Part shown: positions 24,526-35,562 of the stretch, piece by piece
How positions within the stretch are numbered: the first letter of the stretch is position 1
Layout: every line of letters begins with the position of its first letter
NCBI GenBank assembly: GCA_015657535.1
Contig: JADHZB010001336.1
Span: 1,288 to 58,463, forward strand
DNA from: Nephromyces sp. MM_2019
Taxonomy: Eukaryota; Apicomplexa; Aconoidasida; Nephromycida
Length of the DNA stretch: 57,176 bases
Direction of reading: 5' to 3'
Made by a program: the position numbers and the translations under genes
The notes under the pieces: generated by a model
What the model was told of the DNA's origin: nothing
What the model saw: only the letters and a program-made list of their open reading frames with translations
Databases searched by the model: none

Positions 24526-25098
24526 AAAATATTGAATCTGCTTTTTTGCTTTAGCATAGTCCTGTAGTCTGATACATGGAAGCCGAGGTTTGACTTGGTC
24601 ACTTCCCACGAAGCACTTTCTACCTATTCATAAGAACCTCATAAGCTCTAGCGCATAGGCGTAAAATTTTTCCGGTGATGATCCCACCATAAAAACAACA
24701 CATGCCTTGCTTGGTTTTCGGCATAACTGCAACTTACGAAGAAACGAATTGCAGTCGACCCATACGAAGCTTTTTCAAGTTTACTCTTGTCCAGGCCATC
24801 CGAGGGATTGCACTCTGAAGTAAGCAAATTATCTTACGCGTTGAATTGGAACCTTCTTTTCAATTCTCAGTTAGTATTTTACTTAGCGACAAGGATAAGC
24901 ACAACTAGAACTAAAAAATTATTCCAAGTATCACAAGAAGATGGCTATCCTATATGATTTACTTTTCTTAGCAGCCCAGACAAGAGCAGCTACAAAGATA
25001 AAGAACTTCCTGTGCTACAATTTTTTATCGTGTAGAAACTATTAGGCGATATTTGATATCGTTAAAATTTCATTCGTGAAAAGTAGGATTCATGCAAC

Positions 25099-25332
25099 AT
25101 GCATGACACGGAAAGTCGTACGAGTTTCCTACATGAAATTTCCGAAAATACTCATCCATCCCGTAGTAGGCTTGTATTTGATGAATATCTTACTAGAGAC
25201 CTGAGGCACGTCTTATCCTGCAAACCGCCGATATGCAGTCATATTCCTAAAGATAGGTCTAAGCTTTTATTAAATTTTTTTGCTACCGTTTGCACTCATT
25301 CCAGCGAATTAAGCGATATGCTAGGGTCCTGA
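25099..25332 (+). CDS. Candidate exon, unidentified
   Basis: ATG at 25099 opens 77 codons to TGA. The product has coding-like composition, for example RLVFDEYLTRDLRHVLSC, then KPPICSHIPKD and KLLLNFFATVCTHSSEL. It lies about 450 bases upstream of the ISP start on the same strand. It might be a separate short gene or the 3' exon of a gene that includes 24379-24525. No clear acceptor marks a start other than the ATG. Confidence 0.35.
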   Translation: MHDTESRTSFLHEISENTHPSRSRLVFDEYLTRDLRHVLSCKPPICSHIPKDRSKLLLNFFATVCTHSSELSDMLGS

Positions 25333-25777
25333 TTAAAAAAAAAAAATTAGCAGATAATTGAGTTGTAAAGAAGTGAGCGTGCGCCTCCAAAACTATAAAA
25401 TTTAAAACTTTATTTAGCATGCTTACGAATGTACGTCTTGTGTCACACTGAAGAACTGAATTAGTAAAATTTTCCGGCGAGGCCGTTTGCCAGAGGGAAG
25501 TAAAACGGTTGTTGCACAAATTGTGCGCAACGAAGTAGTATTTTCCTGTCTTCAGCAACATAAATAAGCACTATATGGACGTGTTTGTATCCACGATATC
25601 CGTTGAAATCGCATGACCTCAAGGCAAGCAGATTTCTGCTCTATTTGATAAATTTGATAGGTAATACGAGTTTCTTTATGACCTTGCTTGCAATGAGCTA
25701 ATTATTGCAGAGACTCTGTCACTATGAGAGTTTGCCACACCGCTTAATTCTATAATGCTCTATTCAGCTTTGGCGGA

Positions 25778-28645
25778 ATGGGAGTCATTAGCTCATGCTG
25801 CGGGGTGGAAGACTCGAAGGATAAATCGAGCGCCTCCGAAACCTCTCAAATGTTCAAATCAGACATCGGTAAACAAGCAGGTGGTGTAGCGAGAGAGCAT
25901 TGTCTGTGTTGCCGCGCTTTTGATTCTGTATAGATTTTGAAATATAACTGCATTATATTTCTTTCAGTTGGGTTGCTGCTAGGCTAATTCTAATCAATAA
26001 TCTTCGTAACTAGTATGTTAATACAGTGCTTCATAGTTGATAGGAGAGTATTTTTCAAAGATAGGCATTCATTACTTAATGTTATAAATATAGTATTACG
26101 GACGCTGTTGATGACTTTCATGCATAACCGACTAAGTGGATGCACGGAGCAAAAAGCGCATGCACTAGAGTTTACATTTTGCTTTTACCCCTAAATCGCC
26201 TGGAATAGTACAGGCTCAAACTTAGGCTGTTTTTTTAGCAGGAGCAGCATTGTTTATTGCGCATCTTCCATTCAACGATTTTCCTAGTTTTTACAATGCT
26301 AGGTAGTTTAATTTTGTGAATACGTGCCCATTCCCAAACCATTACACGCCCTATAGCTACAGCTCAATTTGGAAGCAGGAATGTTGATGTAAACAAAAAT
26401 TTCTTTCACTTTTGAAGGACTCAGGCCACAGGCCCTAACTACGTAGGGCGTATCGCCTGACTTGCAGCGTGGAACATAAGTTTATGTTATACGTTTCCAT
26501 ATCATTGCGAATGCATAGTTTTACCGTGTATGCCTCAGTATTACACATGCTACCAGAAAGTCGATTTTGCGTTGCGTAACTCATAGGCGGCGGTAGGATT
26601 ACACCTGTGTTAAAATTATACAGTAGATAAGATGGCATAAAGTACTTGAGATTTAAATTAAAAGAGATTCTACTGTATTATGCTTCTACCTTATAATTTT
26701 GCCTATAATGGAGAATGTTAGTCGCTTTTTATCTCTTATTTTTTGTGTATATAGCAGCAAGCAGCAAAATTAACTAAAGCTGAAAGATTGCCCATACAAC
26801 CTAGTTTTAGCTTTTTTTAGCTACTTTCACTGCTTCAGGTCGGGTAGCCAATGAAGCAAAAGAGTCAACAGCCGAGTTTCGCAGGCGCCTCGAAGCAAAG
26901 ATCAAAATAATAGTTCTCCTACAGGATGGAACTAAACTTCCTTGCCTCATCTCCTTGAATGCAGCAGAAAAGTCTATAAGCATCTCCTGTGGTGATAAAG
27001 TAAGTACTACATCCGCGTTTTGTTGTATTACTAGGTCGTAAGAATTATCCATGATTCCACCTAAATTCTATCTTATGGTATCGCTCTGGAATAGAATATG
27101 GTCACTTAAAGTTAGGCTGGATATTATTGATATTTCGCAAAATGGCTCATCTTGCTGCGGCATTATGGTATAACTAAATTCTGCTCGTAGTGTCTCCAAA
27201 AACTAAAAGATAAAGAATCAAGTCGCAATAAAAAAAACCATTGTATCTCAAATGCTATCAACGTATCTAACAAGTACATCCCCCGCTCAATCGTTTATGC
27301 ACTGGAAACTATGTTCAAAACACTGTTTCCCCTTCAAACTAGCAACAAATAGTTGAATGACAAAAAGCAGATAACCATGTCAAAGGCAGCATAAACTACA
27401 CAAGTCAATAGCTATGGAAACACTACTTGCCATATTTTTTTAAGTCTAGCTTTGCCACACAATATTAACAAATATCAAGAAAGTCATCTCCAAGCCAGAG
27501 AATGCCTGCTTCCAGATTTGTATATTTCCCCTGTATAGTTTTATGGCTAAATTGGAAGATTTTTAGGAATAAGAAATGCAAATGCGAAGTACCATTAGCG
27601 CAAACCTCGAGTGTTCCAACGGTTATTAGTAAGCGCTTTCTCCTTGTTTGAATGGTCGAGATGATCCATTTATTAAGTTAAGCGGCAAAAAAACTATGAA
27701 TAAAAATCGGTACTGTATTTTTGATTTTATGTTTAAAGCGGATCATTTGATCTGATGCTCTGAAAAGAACGAACTGTAAGAGCCGATATAATGGGTAATT
27801 ATACAACTCTTAATCAACTTAAATGGTAGTTAGTAGAATATACTCAAGTACTTTTACTCCTTCCAAAGATTAAACATATATAATTTTAGAGCTTCATGCA
27901 ATATTCGGATGAACGCAATAACTGCATTTACGCTAAAACATGCAAGCAAAAAGAGGTCAAAATTACAAGTTTCTAGAATTAAAGCATTCTAATCTCAAGG
28001 GGCTTCAAGCGTACAGAAAAAAACACTTAAGATACCCCATTTTTCGAGAGACGTTCTCCACGCCAAAACATTCACTATGCTGGGCTAAAAAATATTTTCC
28101 ACTTACATCACACTCATATCATGAACAATTCTAGAAAATTCAAGCATAACTACCGAGAGAACAATTATGATCCAACGGCAAAACTTCATTTGCAAGTGGT
28201 ATGGTGAACCATCACCCAGGCTCCTCAAATGATAGAGCTGTACTGCCAAACGTGATACCACATGCTGCAAACTTCGACTCGTCGGCTTCCGACGTAGTGG
28301 GGCATATAGGGGCAAAATGAGGCTGCAGCAAAATCTTAATTCTCGGTTCAACTAGAATAAAGCTCACTTTATTTGTTTTTAAAGAAAATATTATCCCACT
28401 GAAAACGAAAGCAGCAAATTTGTTTATTTCAGATACGAGTAATACCCATAAGCGATATTCGACAGTTACTGGAGACGAAAGATCAGCTATGGAGAGTGGA
28501 GACTAAAGCAGACCTAATAGCAGATGTAAATTGCCTTGCTTTGCATCTTTCAGAATCAGGTAATTGTATCCCTCTGCGCATGGACAATCTTCAAGATAAG
28601 GAGAACTTTATTAAAGTAATCAAAGAAATCAAGCTAAATCAATAA
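25778..28645 (+). CDS. IMC sub-compartment protein (ISP family)
   Basis: Three exons fit in phase: 25778-25868 (donor GTAAAC, or 25880 with GTGGTG), 26839-26999 (or from 26821; donor GTAAGT) and 28433-28645, ending in TAA. The product is 154-172 aa by splice choice, as expected for ISPs. The N-terminus MGVISSCCG has Gly2 plus Ser6 for N-myristoylation and Cys7/Cys8 for palmitoylation, the known membrane-targeting signal of ISPs. The rest matches the ISP pleckstrin-homology-like fold as I recall it: FRRRLEAKIKIIVLLQDGTK, then IRVIPISDIRQLL, ALHLSESGNCIPLRM and a C-terminal helix KENFIKVIKEIK. ISPs mark sub-compartments of the inner membrane complex under the plasma membrane and act in daughter-cell formation. 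I cannot assign ISP1, 2 or 3. Introns are about 1.0 and 1.4 kb. The Gly2 frame at exon 1 overlaps a second open frame, but only the former carries the acylation motif and fits phase. Confidence 0.87.
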
Positions 28646-30180
28646 TGCGATGCAAGATTGTTGATCTTGGACCTGTGTTAGAGGCCACCAATAGATGCTA
28701 AGGATGACTCTAAGAGCTACGTGAATATTTCACTTCAAAAAAATTGATACGGCTTGTATCACCATGCCCTTCAACTTTTACTGCGCTGTTTGTTTACTTG
28801 ATTAGTAACATGCGCCCACTTCCCAAGCGTGACAGTTACTAGAAGTCGCAGGGCCATGGAGAGAGACTTCTTATGCTCCGAGTATATCCTGCATTCTATT
28901 AGCCAGTTTTATAGTTTCCACAATTAAAGAGGGAAAATCTTGCTGCTGCTGCAAATCTTGCTCCTTTCGAATGTTCAGCCTTTAAGAGGAGCCATCCCAA
29001 CATTTTTCTACGTCAGCTTCCATCAAAAATCATTACCGTGCGACTATTCAGGTACTACTACGCAAGCAAACATAAGCATGGAATAGCTTGCAATGAGGTG
29101 AATCATTTACTTTGTAGCAAAAAACAGGAGTTTATGTTTAAGCTGAAGAAAATAGGATCAGTTGTGATAGGAAGCGCTTCACGCTTATGCAAAAGCTGTC
29201 ACGAAGTACTTTTCGAGTGAAATCACTTTTCTGATTCTCATAGGCCTACCCCTCGACTTCAGAGTTTTACCATATAGCAAAATTGAAGCCTCCGAAATTG
29301 GTTAGCCCATTTTCCTATCTCAAAATTATCAAACTATTATTTATAGGTATTTCTTTACTACCAGCAAATATGATCGAGCTCATGTATCAGATTGAGCACG
29401 TAGTCATCAGGCTACGAGATCTTCCATTGCAATTTTCCAATATTTTTGGAAACTTTCTTGGTTGCACGCAGCTTTCAACTTCAAAATATTTTATAATCTC
29501 TTGACTACGAAACAATATGAAGCTCGCAAGAAATGGGCTTTAAAACATGGATACTACCCCTATTAAGCAGTGTGGGGTACCTTTTATGATGGAATGAGAG
29601 TGACATGCACGGTTGAAAATAAAAAGGGGAGTTAAACTTCAGTGCGCTCATCGCTTATTTCCCATACAATTTCTGGAAAGAAATACGTGCTCTCTGAAAG
29701 CAGCCAAGCTAACTCCGTTACAGGCAGATATCTGAATTTGGTTTCATAGGCTTCAGTTCGGGGGTACTTTTTCAAAATGTGGTTGTGGTGAGGGATATTT
29801 TCCATATTTAATGAGTTCCTAGAGCGATTCACTCCAAGTCAAAATTGTGGGAATTCATAAGGTACACACCTGGCTTGTATGCTTAGAAGGTTAAGCCATT
29901 TATACGAATTCGCGAATGTGAGCATAAGTTGAAGGCCCTCAAATTTCACTATCAAAAATATGTAAAGATATTTCCTCATTTGCAGCCCCTCCTTGCAGGA
30001 TAATTGTCTCTTTTACTCCACTAAACGCTTTTTGTTAGCTGGAGCTGGCGGGCCGACAGGCAGAGCGGCTAAGCAATCATAGTGTAATGATAGTGTGACA
30101 CTACAGTCCCATATGATGGAACCACTTCTATATATTAACTCTATCGCCGGTGTTGTGGAACTAAATTTTAAGCCTGCTTC
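28646..30180. other. Spacer after ISP with weak candidate exons
   Basis: Plus-strand frames at 29038-29220 and 29283-29504 are open; the second contains MIELMYQIEHVVIRLRDL after a CTACCAG acceptor-like site. On the minus strand, 29632-29805 opens from an ATG for 57 codons (MENIPHHNHILKK, later VTELAWLLSESTYFFPEIVW). The minus-strand frame looks the most protein-like. None has a recognised family or a defined partner exon. Confidence 0.25.
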
Positions 30181-30607
30181 TTGTATGCATTTGTGACGAG
30201 CCAGGATATAGTATATTTAGATAGCTGCAGGATTGACGGCCGGTCTTATTTATTAAAGCATGCGTCAGTCCGTGTTAATAGCAGGATTTCCATGAATTTA
30301 AAGGGAGATTTTCTTCCGAAGCTGGAATCAATAATCCAATGTTCAAATATATTTGCATTTCAGCAGGATGAAGACACTGTGGAATCTGTTTTAAGTCGTA
30401 TAGGTAGTAGTTCATTCGTTAACATTGCTCCGAAGACACCAACGGGATCTCGCCTGCAAAAATAGGATTACAAGGGGTCATTCCATTGACTTTCGTATTA
30501 ACTGAAATTATAGAAATGATGCTGACTGTCACACCAATGAATGGCAGGTTCTTGAGGGCTATCGAGAACTTTTACACAAGGAAATATGTATTGCTAGTCC
30601 CTCATAA
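30181..30607 (+). CDS. Candidate 3' exons of an unidentified plus-strand gene
   Basis: A frame open for nearly 100 codons ends at 30465 and has coding-like composition (DFLPKLESIIQCSNIFAF, then DEDTVESVLSRI). A second short exon candidate follows at 30548-30607 after GAATGGCAG: VLEGYRELLHKEICIASPS and TAA. They could join in phase 0 through a donor such as TTC|GTTAAC. The 5' end is undefined; acceptor-like GAGCCAG and AGCTGCAG lie near the start of the frame. Exons near 29.3 kb may belong to it. Function unknown. Confidence 0.4.
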
Positions 30608-30884
30608 CGCAATTTTGCATAATATCTGTTGCTTGTCAAGGCTGTGAGGTTAAACCATCTTTCAAACGTAACTTTGACAGCATCAGACTGGGGCGCTTGT
30701 AAAATTTTGAGGGGCCCCTTCATAATTTTTTTTTTGTAATACTCTGAATAACTCTTTGCTTTATTTTTCAACTAGTACAGCCTCGCCATACTAATCTGTA
30801 TTTCTACGGCAGAATATTTCGAAAAAAAGTGTTGGTACTAATTTTGCCCTTTAATATTTTATAAAAATTTGGATAAAATAGTTT

Positions 30885-30998
30885 ATGGCGGCCATTGCTT
30901 CTTTCTCGGTGTTGTGGGTTTACGTTTTGGTTCGCTTGATCAGCTTTTTTGGCAGAGCTAATTATTTTAGTGCCTTGAGAAGTTCGAAGGCTGGTTAG
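30885..30998 (+). CDS. Possible 37-aa membrane or signal-peptide ORF
   Basis: ATG opens 37 codons ending in TAG. The first 20 residues form one hydrophobic segment (AAIASFSVLWVYVLV), followed by a basic tail (LRSSKAG). It could be a tiny single-pass membrane protein or a first exon encoding a signal peptide, but no clear GT donor is visible before the stop. Chance cannot be excluded for so short an ORF. Confidence 0.2.
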   Translation: MAAIASFSVLWVYVLVRLISFFGRANYFSALRSSKAG

Positions 30999-32357
30999 CC
31001 CTCTTTGACACTAATTGAAATAACCACGTGGCGCTCAAATGTTTACACCGTTCGTATAGCATGATAAAATGAATAGAAAGTATCACATACGACTTGTAGA
31101 AATGATGTTGACACTGTTATGGGAATGATTGTAGTTGCCACTGGCAAAAATACAGCGAATTTGTTCTATAAGAGGGCTTTGTCATAATGCTTATTCACGT
31201 CCAAAAATCACTCCTTTAAAAAAGTTGGGGGCATAGTCACCGCATCTGCAATAAGCAAGAAATCAGGCGATTTAGTGTGAAAATTTAGCAATTGATACAT
31301 TATTTTATGTGTGTTTATGGAAAAAAAGACATAAGAAATAATTGGACCTCGTGATACAGCGACTAAGCTATTAGCTGGGCAACACCGTAATGCTCAGCTG
31401 CATGATTTAAAGCACGGAATCAATTTCGTGGCGACTCTTGTCGGTTGTTAAAAAGCATAAAAAACTTTCACGCTACGACAATTTCTAATTGACAACGGTG
31501 TTTTGTATGAAGGAGTACTGATAGTCAATCCGGATATATTTATTTACCGGCCGCCTATTTCTAAAACTAGTGGCGCACTGTATGTAACACATCTAGTGAG
31601 AATATAAAGTTGGGGTGAGGGCATTTTGCTTGAAAAACACGCGAATAGCGATGATAAGTTCGTAAAAGATTTAAAAGCACGTATGTAATACCTGGTATTA
31701 ATCAAAACGATATCACATGGTATATATGCAGTATAAAGTTGAGAGAATTTTACGAGCATGAAAACTCGCTTCTGTAAACTCTTTGCCGCTATGCCTTGTT
31801 AGGAGTTGTAGTTTCAGTAGAATTGAAAACTCTAAATACGTAGTGCGCCAAATGCCAAGAACTTCATTCGTTAAGACATGACGTACTAATATTTACCATT
31901 AAAATAAGAAAAATTGGAAAGAAAGAGTCCGTCATTTATATATAAGAATTATTTTATAGATAAAGAAGCTGCTCTGAATATTGAAAAATGCTACGTACAT
32001 ACACTGTTTATAATTTTCTTTTAACATATGTGTATGTGCATACGCGGGACTTTTACCAGCGATAATTTTGACACTTACAGTTCATTCTGCAACCTGATCA
32101 AAATATCTTCGCAGTTAGACCATTATAAATTGCAAGCTTTCTAGTATTTGAATTCTTCCCAGCATATATTATATTTTTCCAAGTCTGATTATGGCGCTTG
32201 TGCAATTGTCCACAATGGACCGATGCTAAGAATGCTTCATGAGGAACCTACCATATATCGCGAGATAATTTCATTTTGAGCTACCCATTAATCACATGCT
32301 ATAACGCTTTCAACTTTGGTTCATGTACATTACCATTGCAATTTTTCATGCATACGA

Positions 32358-35300
32358 ATGGCATCACTTAGCCATGTGCTCTTGTACTTTACACTGAGAA
32401 TCCTATTATTTAGTTTCTCTACTGCTTCTTCGGAAATAATAACTGTGTCATCACCAAGAGGTAAATTGCAACCTGTGTGTGATGTCTCAATAGACGGTAC
32501 TCTTTGTTTGAGCAACGGAGAACATGTAATTCTGCCTGACGCAAGAATTCCAGGTAATTTGTGAGTCAGCATCTAGTCCCTCAATGTTTTTTTTTTGTAA
32601 ATACCGCAAAAATTGAAGAGTTGATATAAGCGCTGAGCATACTTGCTTATATTAGGTTGTTTCTAAAAGTATCGAGGCTAGCCCCTTTCTGCCTTTGTAG
32701 CTTTTTCCCTGCTTAATAATACCAATTGTCTACCATTGTAATCTAAGAAAACGGTAAACGCGGTATATTTTTGGTATATTATATGCATTATAAGTTAGTT
32801 TTCAGTTAACTGCATCTTATTCATTTCTTCTAGGTGATTAATGAAAGATGTGTACTACAGATAGTACTAAGCTATTGTTTCATCGGTGTTTTGTTATGCT
32901 ATTTTCCGTTGTTTCTATTCATGGTGGTTAATCCTGGGTATGTTCTTAAGCCTATCCAAGGCTTTAAAGTGAGCTCCTTGCTTGGCCATATTTAGATAAG
33001 AAATCACATAGTAGGCCTGCAGGATAAGCACATGCTAATTCCAGTGACCACCTTTCAGGACTAATTTTACATATTGACTTCGACATGGTGAGGCCCCTAG
33101 ATTCTAGTGGTCAGAAAAATCATGCTGCGGGGCAGCCTTTACCAGGTTTCGTTAATGCCTGTCACAGGGAACTTAAGCACTCCACTTCTTCCCCAAAAAA
33201 ATTGTTCGGTTATTTCAGTGGCAGGCTTTGGAGGATATGGAAGTGCGGCAATGTTCCGCAAAGATTATGTTCTCGTTCCTCATTCTGAGGATTTCATTTC
33301 CCCTAATTACAGGTTTCTATGCGTAAGAGTTGCTCACCTTCTTGGGTGAATATTGTGCTTCATATAGCTACACGTTCTTCCTTTACTTATTGGAGGATGA
33401 AGAATCTAGGTACTAGCTGAATTGCTCACCGAGAAAAATAGACAGCGAATAAGATAATACCTTTTGTCCCTATTTTATAACTAATCCGAAATAAAGAGTG
33501 TCAGCGAACAGAAATCCGGAGTTTTGTCCCATAGTTCACAAGGTGCACACCTTTTTATTGAGGAATATTTACAGTAGAATATTAAGGACAGTAGAGCGCT
33601 AGAAAGAAGAAATTAAGTTCCGTAGGGTTACATGGGAGACGATATACTGGAAGCAGCGCCAGCTGTCCTGCTAGACCCGCAGGTAACATTATCAATAATA
33701 ACTCAAAGAGCTCACTGTTTTATTGGAAGAGTAACGTTCAAACTGGGTTAGCACGGGAGGATGAAGATAGTTATTGGAACAACAGCAGTGCAAGATTCTG
33801 GTAAGCACTCGCACGTGGTAATAGCAGAGCCTACTGGCGGCCGACATAACAATTAAGCGATAGAACGAAAAACTCTAGAGATATGGTGTGATAAATTTCA
33901 TGAACTGCAGGTGGAGAAGAAATGGAAAGCAATTCACGTCTGAAATACAATATGTGGTACCATATCGCCGGTGAGATTGATCCGGATGAGGTCTTGAGGA
34001 AAACGAGACAAGAATGCTAAAACAATTTGCAGTTATCAGAAATCTCAACCGTGTGCAATTATATATAGATGGTATGGCGTGAACGTTTCGTTCGATTCGA
34101 AATTTTATCGCGCGACTTTATCACATAGGGATTCTGGACTTTAGCCACACAACATACGGTGATTCTGCTCGCCAATCAATATTATACACAGATAATATTA
34201 TTTTTGAATAATATAGCTTCATAAATTTTCATTTCCAACAAAATGAGCAAAAAACTTTGTGCTGCTGCTTCAGGCTCTACGAAGAACAACAACCTCCCGT
34301 TGTACATCGGTTGGCTACATGAATGAGGGCTGTGAGAGAACACTGCACATGGTTACTGCAGGGGGTGCTCCTTATTCTATTGTAACATGCGATGTGCCGT
34401 TAATTATTGACGAGTTCCGAGCTTATTCTATGGTGAGCAACACTTGTTACCATAACCTGATTTTATTACACATACGTAATACAGGCAATTGGAAGAGATC
34501 AAGTACAGGCGGAGGCATCAGTCGTACTCAGCGGAATAGAGCCATCTTTTCTCCATATATCCTGCATAGATTGCAGGTTAGGCAGCGGCTTGGTAGTAAA
34601 TGCACTGATATATTCTTTTATGATGATCTCTAACTTTAAAAACGCCACTTAAAACCTGCAGAACTGCGTGATCGATTTGTTTCTTCATCCAATTTTAATT
34701 TGAAAAGTTGTACATCAATCGATACCAGACCACATCAATTCATGCGGCAAGGCTTAAATGAAGAACTTCTTTTGAAATACTCGCAAAAATGTAAAGCCTT
34801 ATAAAATTACACCTTAATGTTTTCAGCAAGGAAGATGCGGAAATGAAGTGCCCAGCTAGCTACCATCTGTGCACTAAGCTAGAGCTCTACTTAGGTTATA
34901 CAGGAAATTCTTTTCTCCCTTCCATGGCCTTCTGACCAGAAGCGATAACTTTTTGATTTTTTGATAGGAAATTAAGTAGAAGCTGTGACGCGTGCTCTAC
35001 CGACAAAGCTAGCGATTAGCTGTACGAAGCATCAATATTTGTTTCATTTTCATCTTTCAGAGCGCTTTTCCACCTTCTAAAATGTATATACATGCTTTGT
35101 TGCAGTATGCGCGTGATGTATGTATTATTATAAAAGATCTGCAATATTTTGATATACTCATCGCGCAGGCGGATACCAAATTTCCAGAAAGCTATCCCTG
35201 GGAACGAATATACTAGCCGCTGGAGTGCCTAGCGTGTCAACCGGACTTGGACTGTGCTGCAGAGACGGTTGAAAACCATGCTGAGGGGCTCCACGAAAGT

Positions 35301-35562
35301 TGAGTAACGGCCTACGAAGTTTATCTCTGGTGATGCAACATTCTTTAACTAGCCACACCCTGCGACAGAAAGGAGGGGTACCCGCGATCAACCTACTTTA
35401 ACTCTGAATGAACGTCGGCGCCTACAGCCAGTTGAAGGGGGGTGTAACACTGGAGCGTTTATCAAGTGGGTCATGTCCAGTTGTATTTACAAAAAAATAG
35501 CCCGCTTCCCCCCATATGTGAATGAGCCGAAGGTGAATATCACAACGAGGCTGAACTTCTGA
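32358..35562 (+). CDS. Secreted multi-exon protein with cysteine pairs, unidentified
   Basis: ATG 32358 starts a signal peptide (hydrophobic core VLLYFTLRILLFSF, then STASSE). Exons: 32358-32553; 33219-33312 or 33322; about 33663-33800 (start uncertain, donor GTAAGC); 33911-33970; 34033-34078; 34274-34432; 34485-34576; 34827-34894; 35169-35267. From the third exon on, every junction agrees in phase. Introns of 62 (33971-34032) and 52 bases (34433-34484) are confirmed by frame. The C-terminal half has many cysteines, including HISCIDC, then CPASYHLC followed by LELYLGGYQ across a splice, and GLGLCC. A CPxxYHLC..EL..GGY pattern recalls extracellular modules of alveolate secreted proteins, but I cannot name the family. 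Exon 8 either stops at 35272 or is spliced on in phase to 35501-35562 (FPPYVNEPKVNITTRL, then TGA). Likely enters the secretory pathway: surface, secretory organelle or oocyst wall are all possible. Confidence 0.72.

Noticed and set aside
28121..28199. ATG-initiated frame (MNNSRKFKHNYRENN) ending in a GTGGTATGG donor that joins in phase to the exon at 28433, giving a two-exon small protein
   Set aside because: Exon 26839-26999 joins to 28433 in the same phase and gives a complete ISP fold with an acylated N-terminus, so this segment lies in an ISP intron. It could at most be an alternative first exon.
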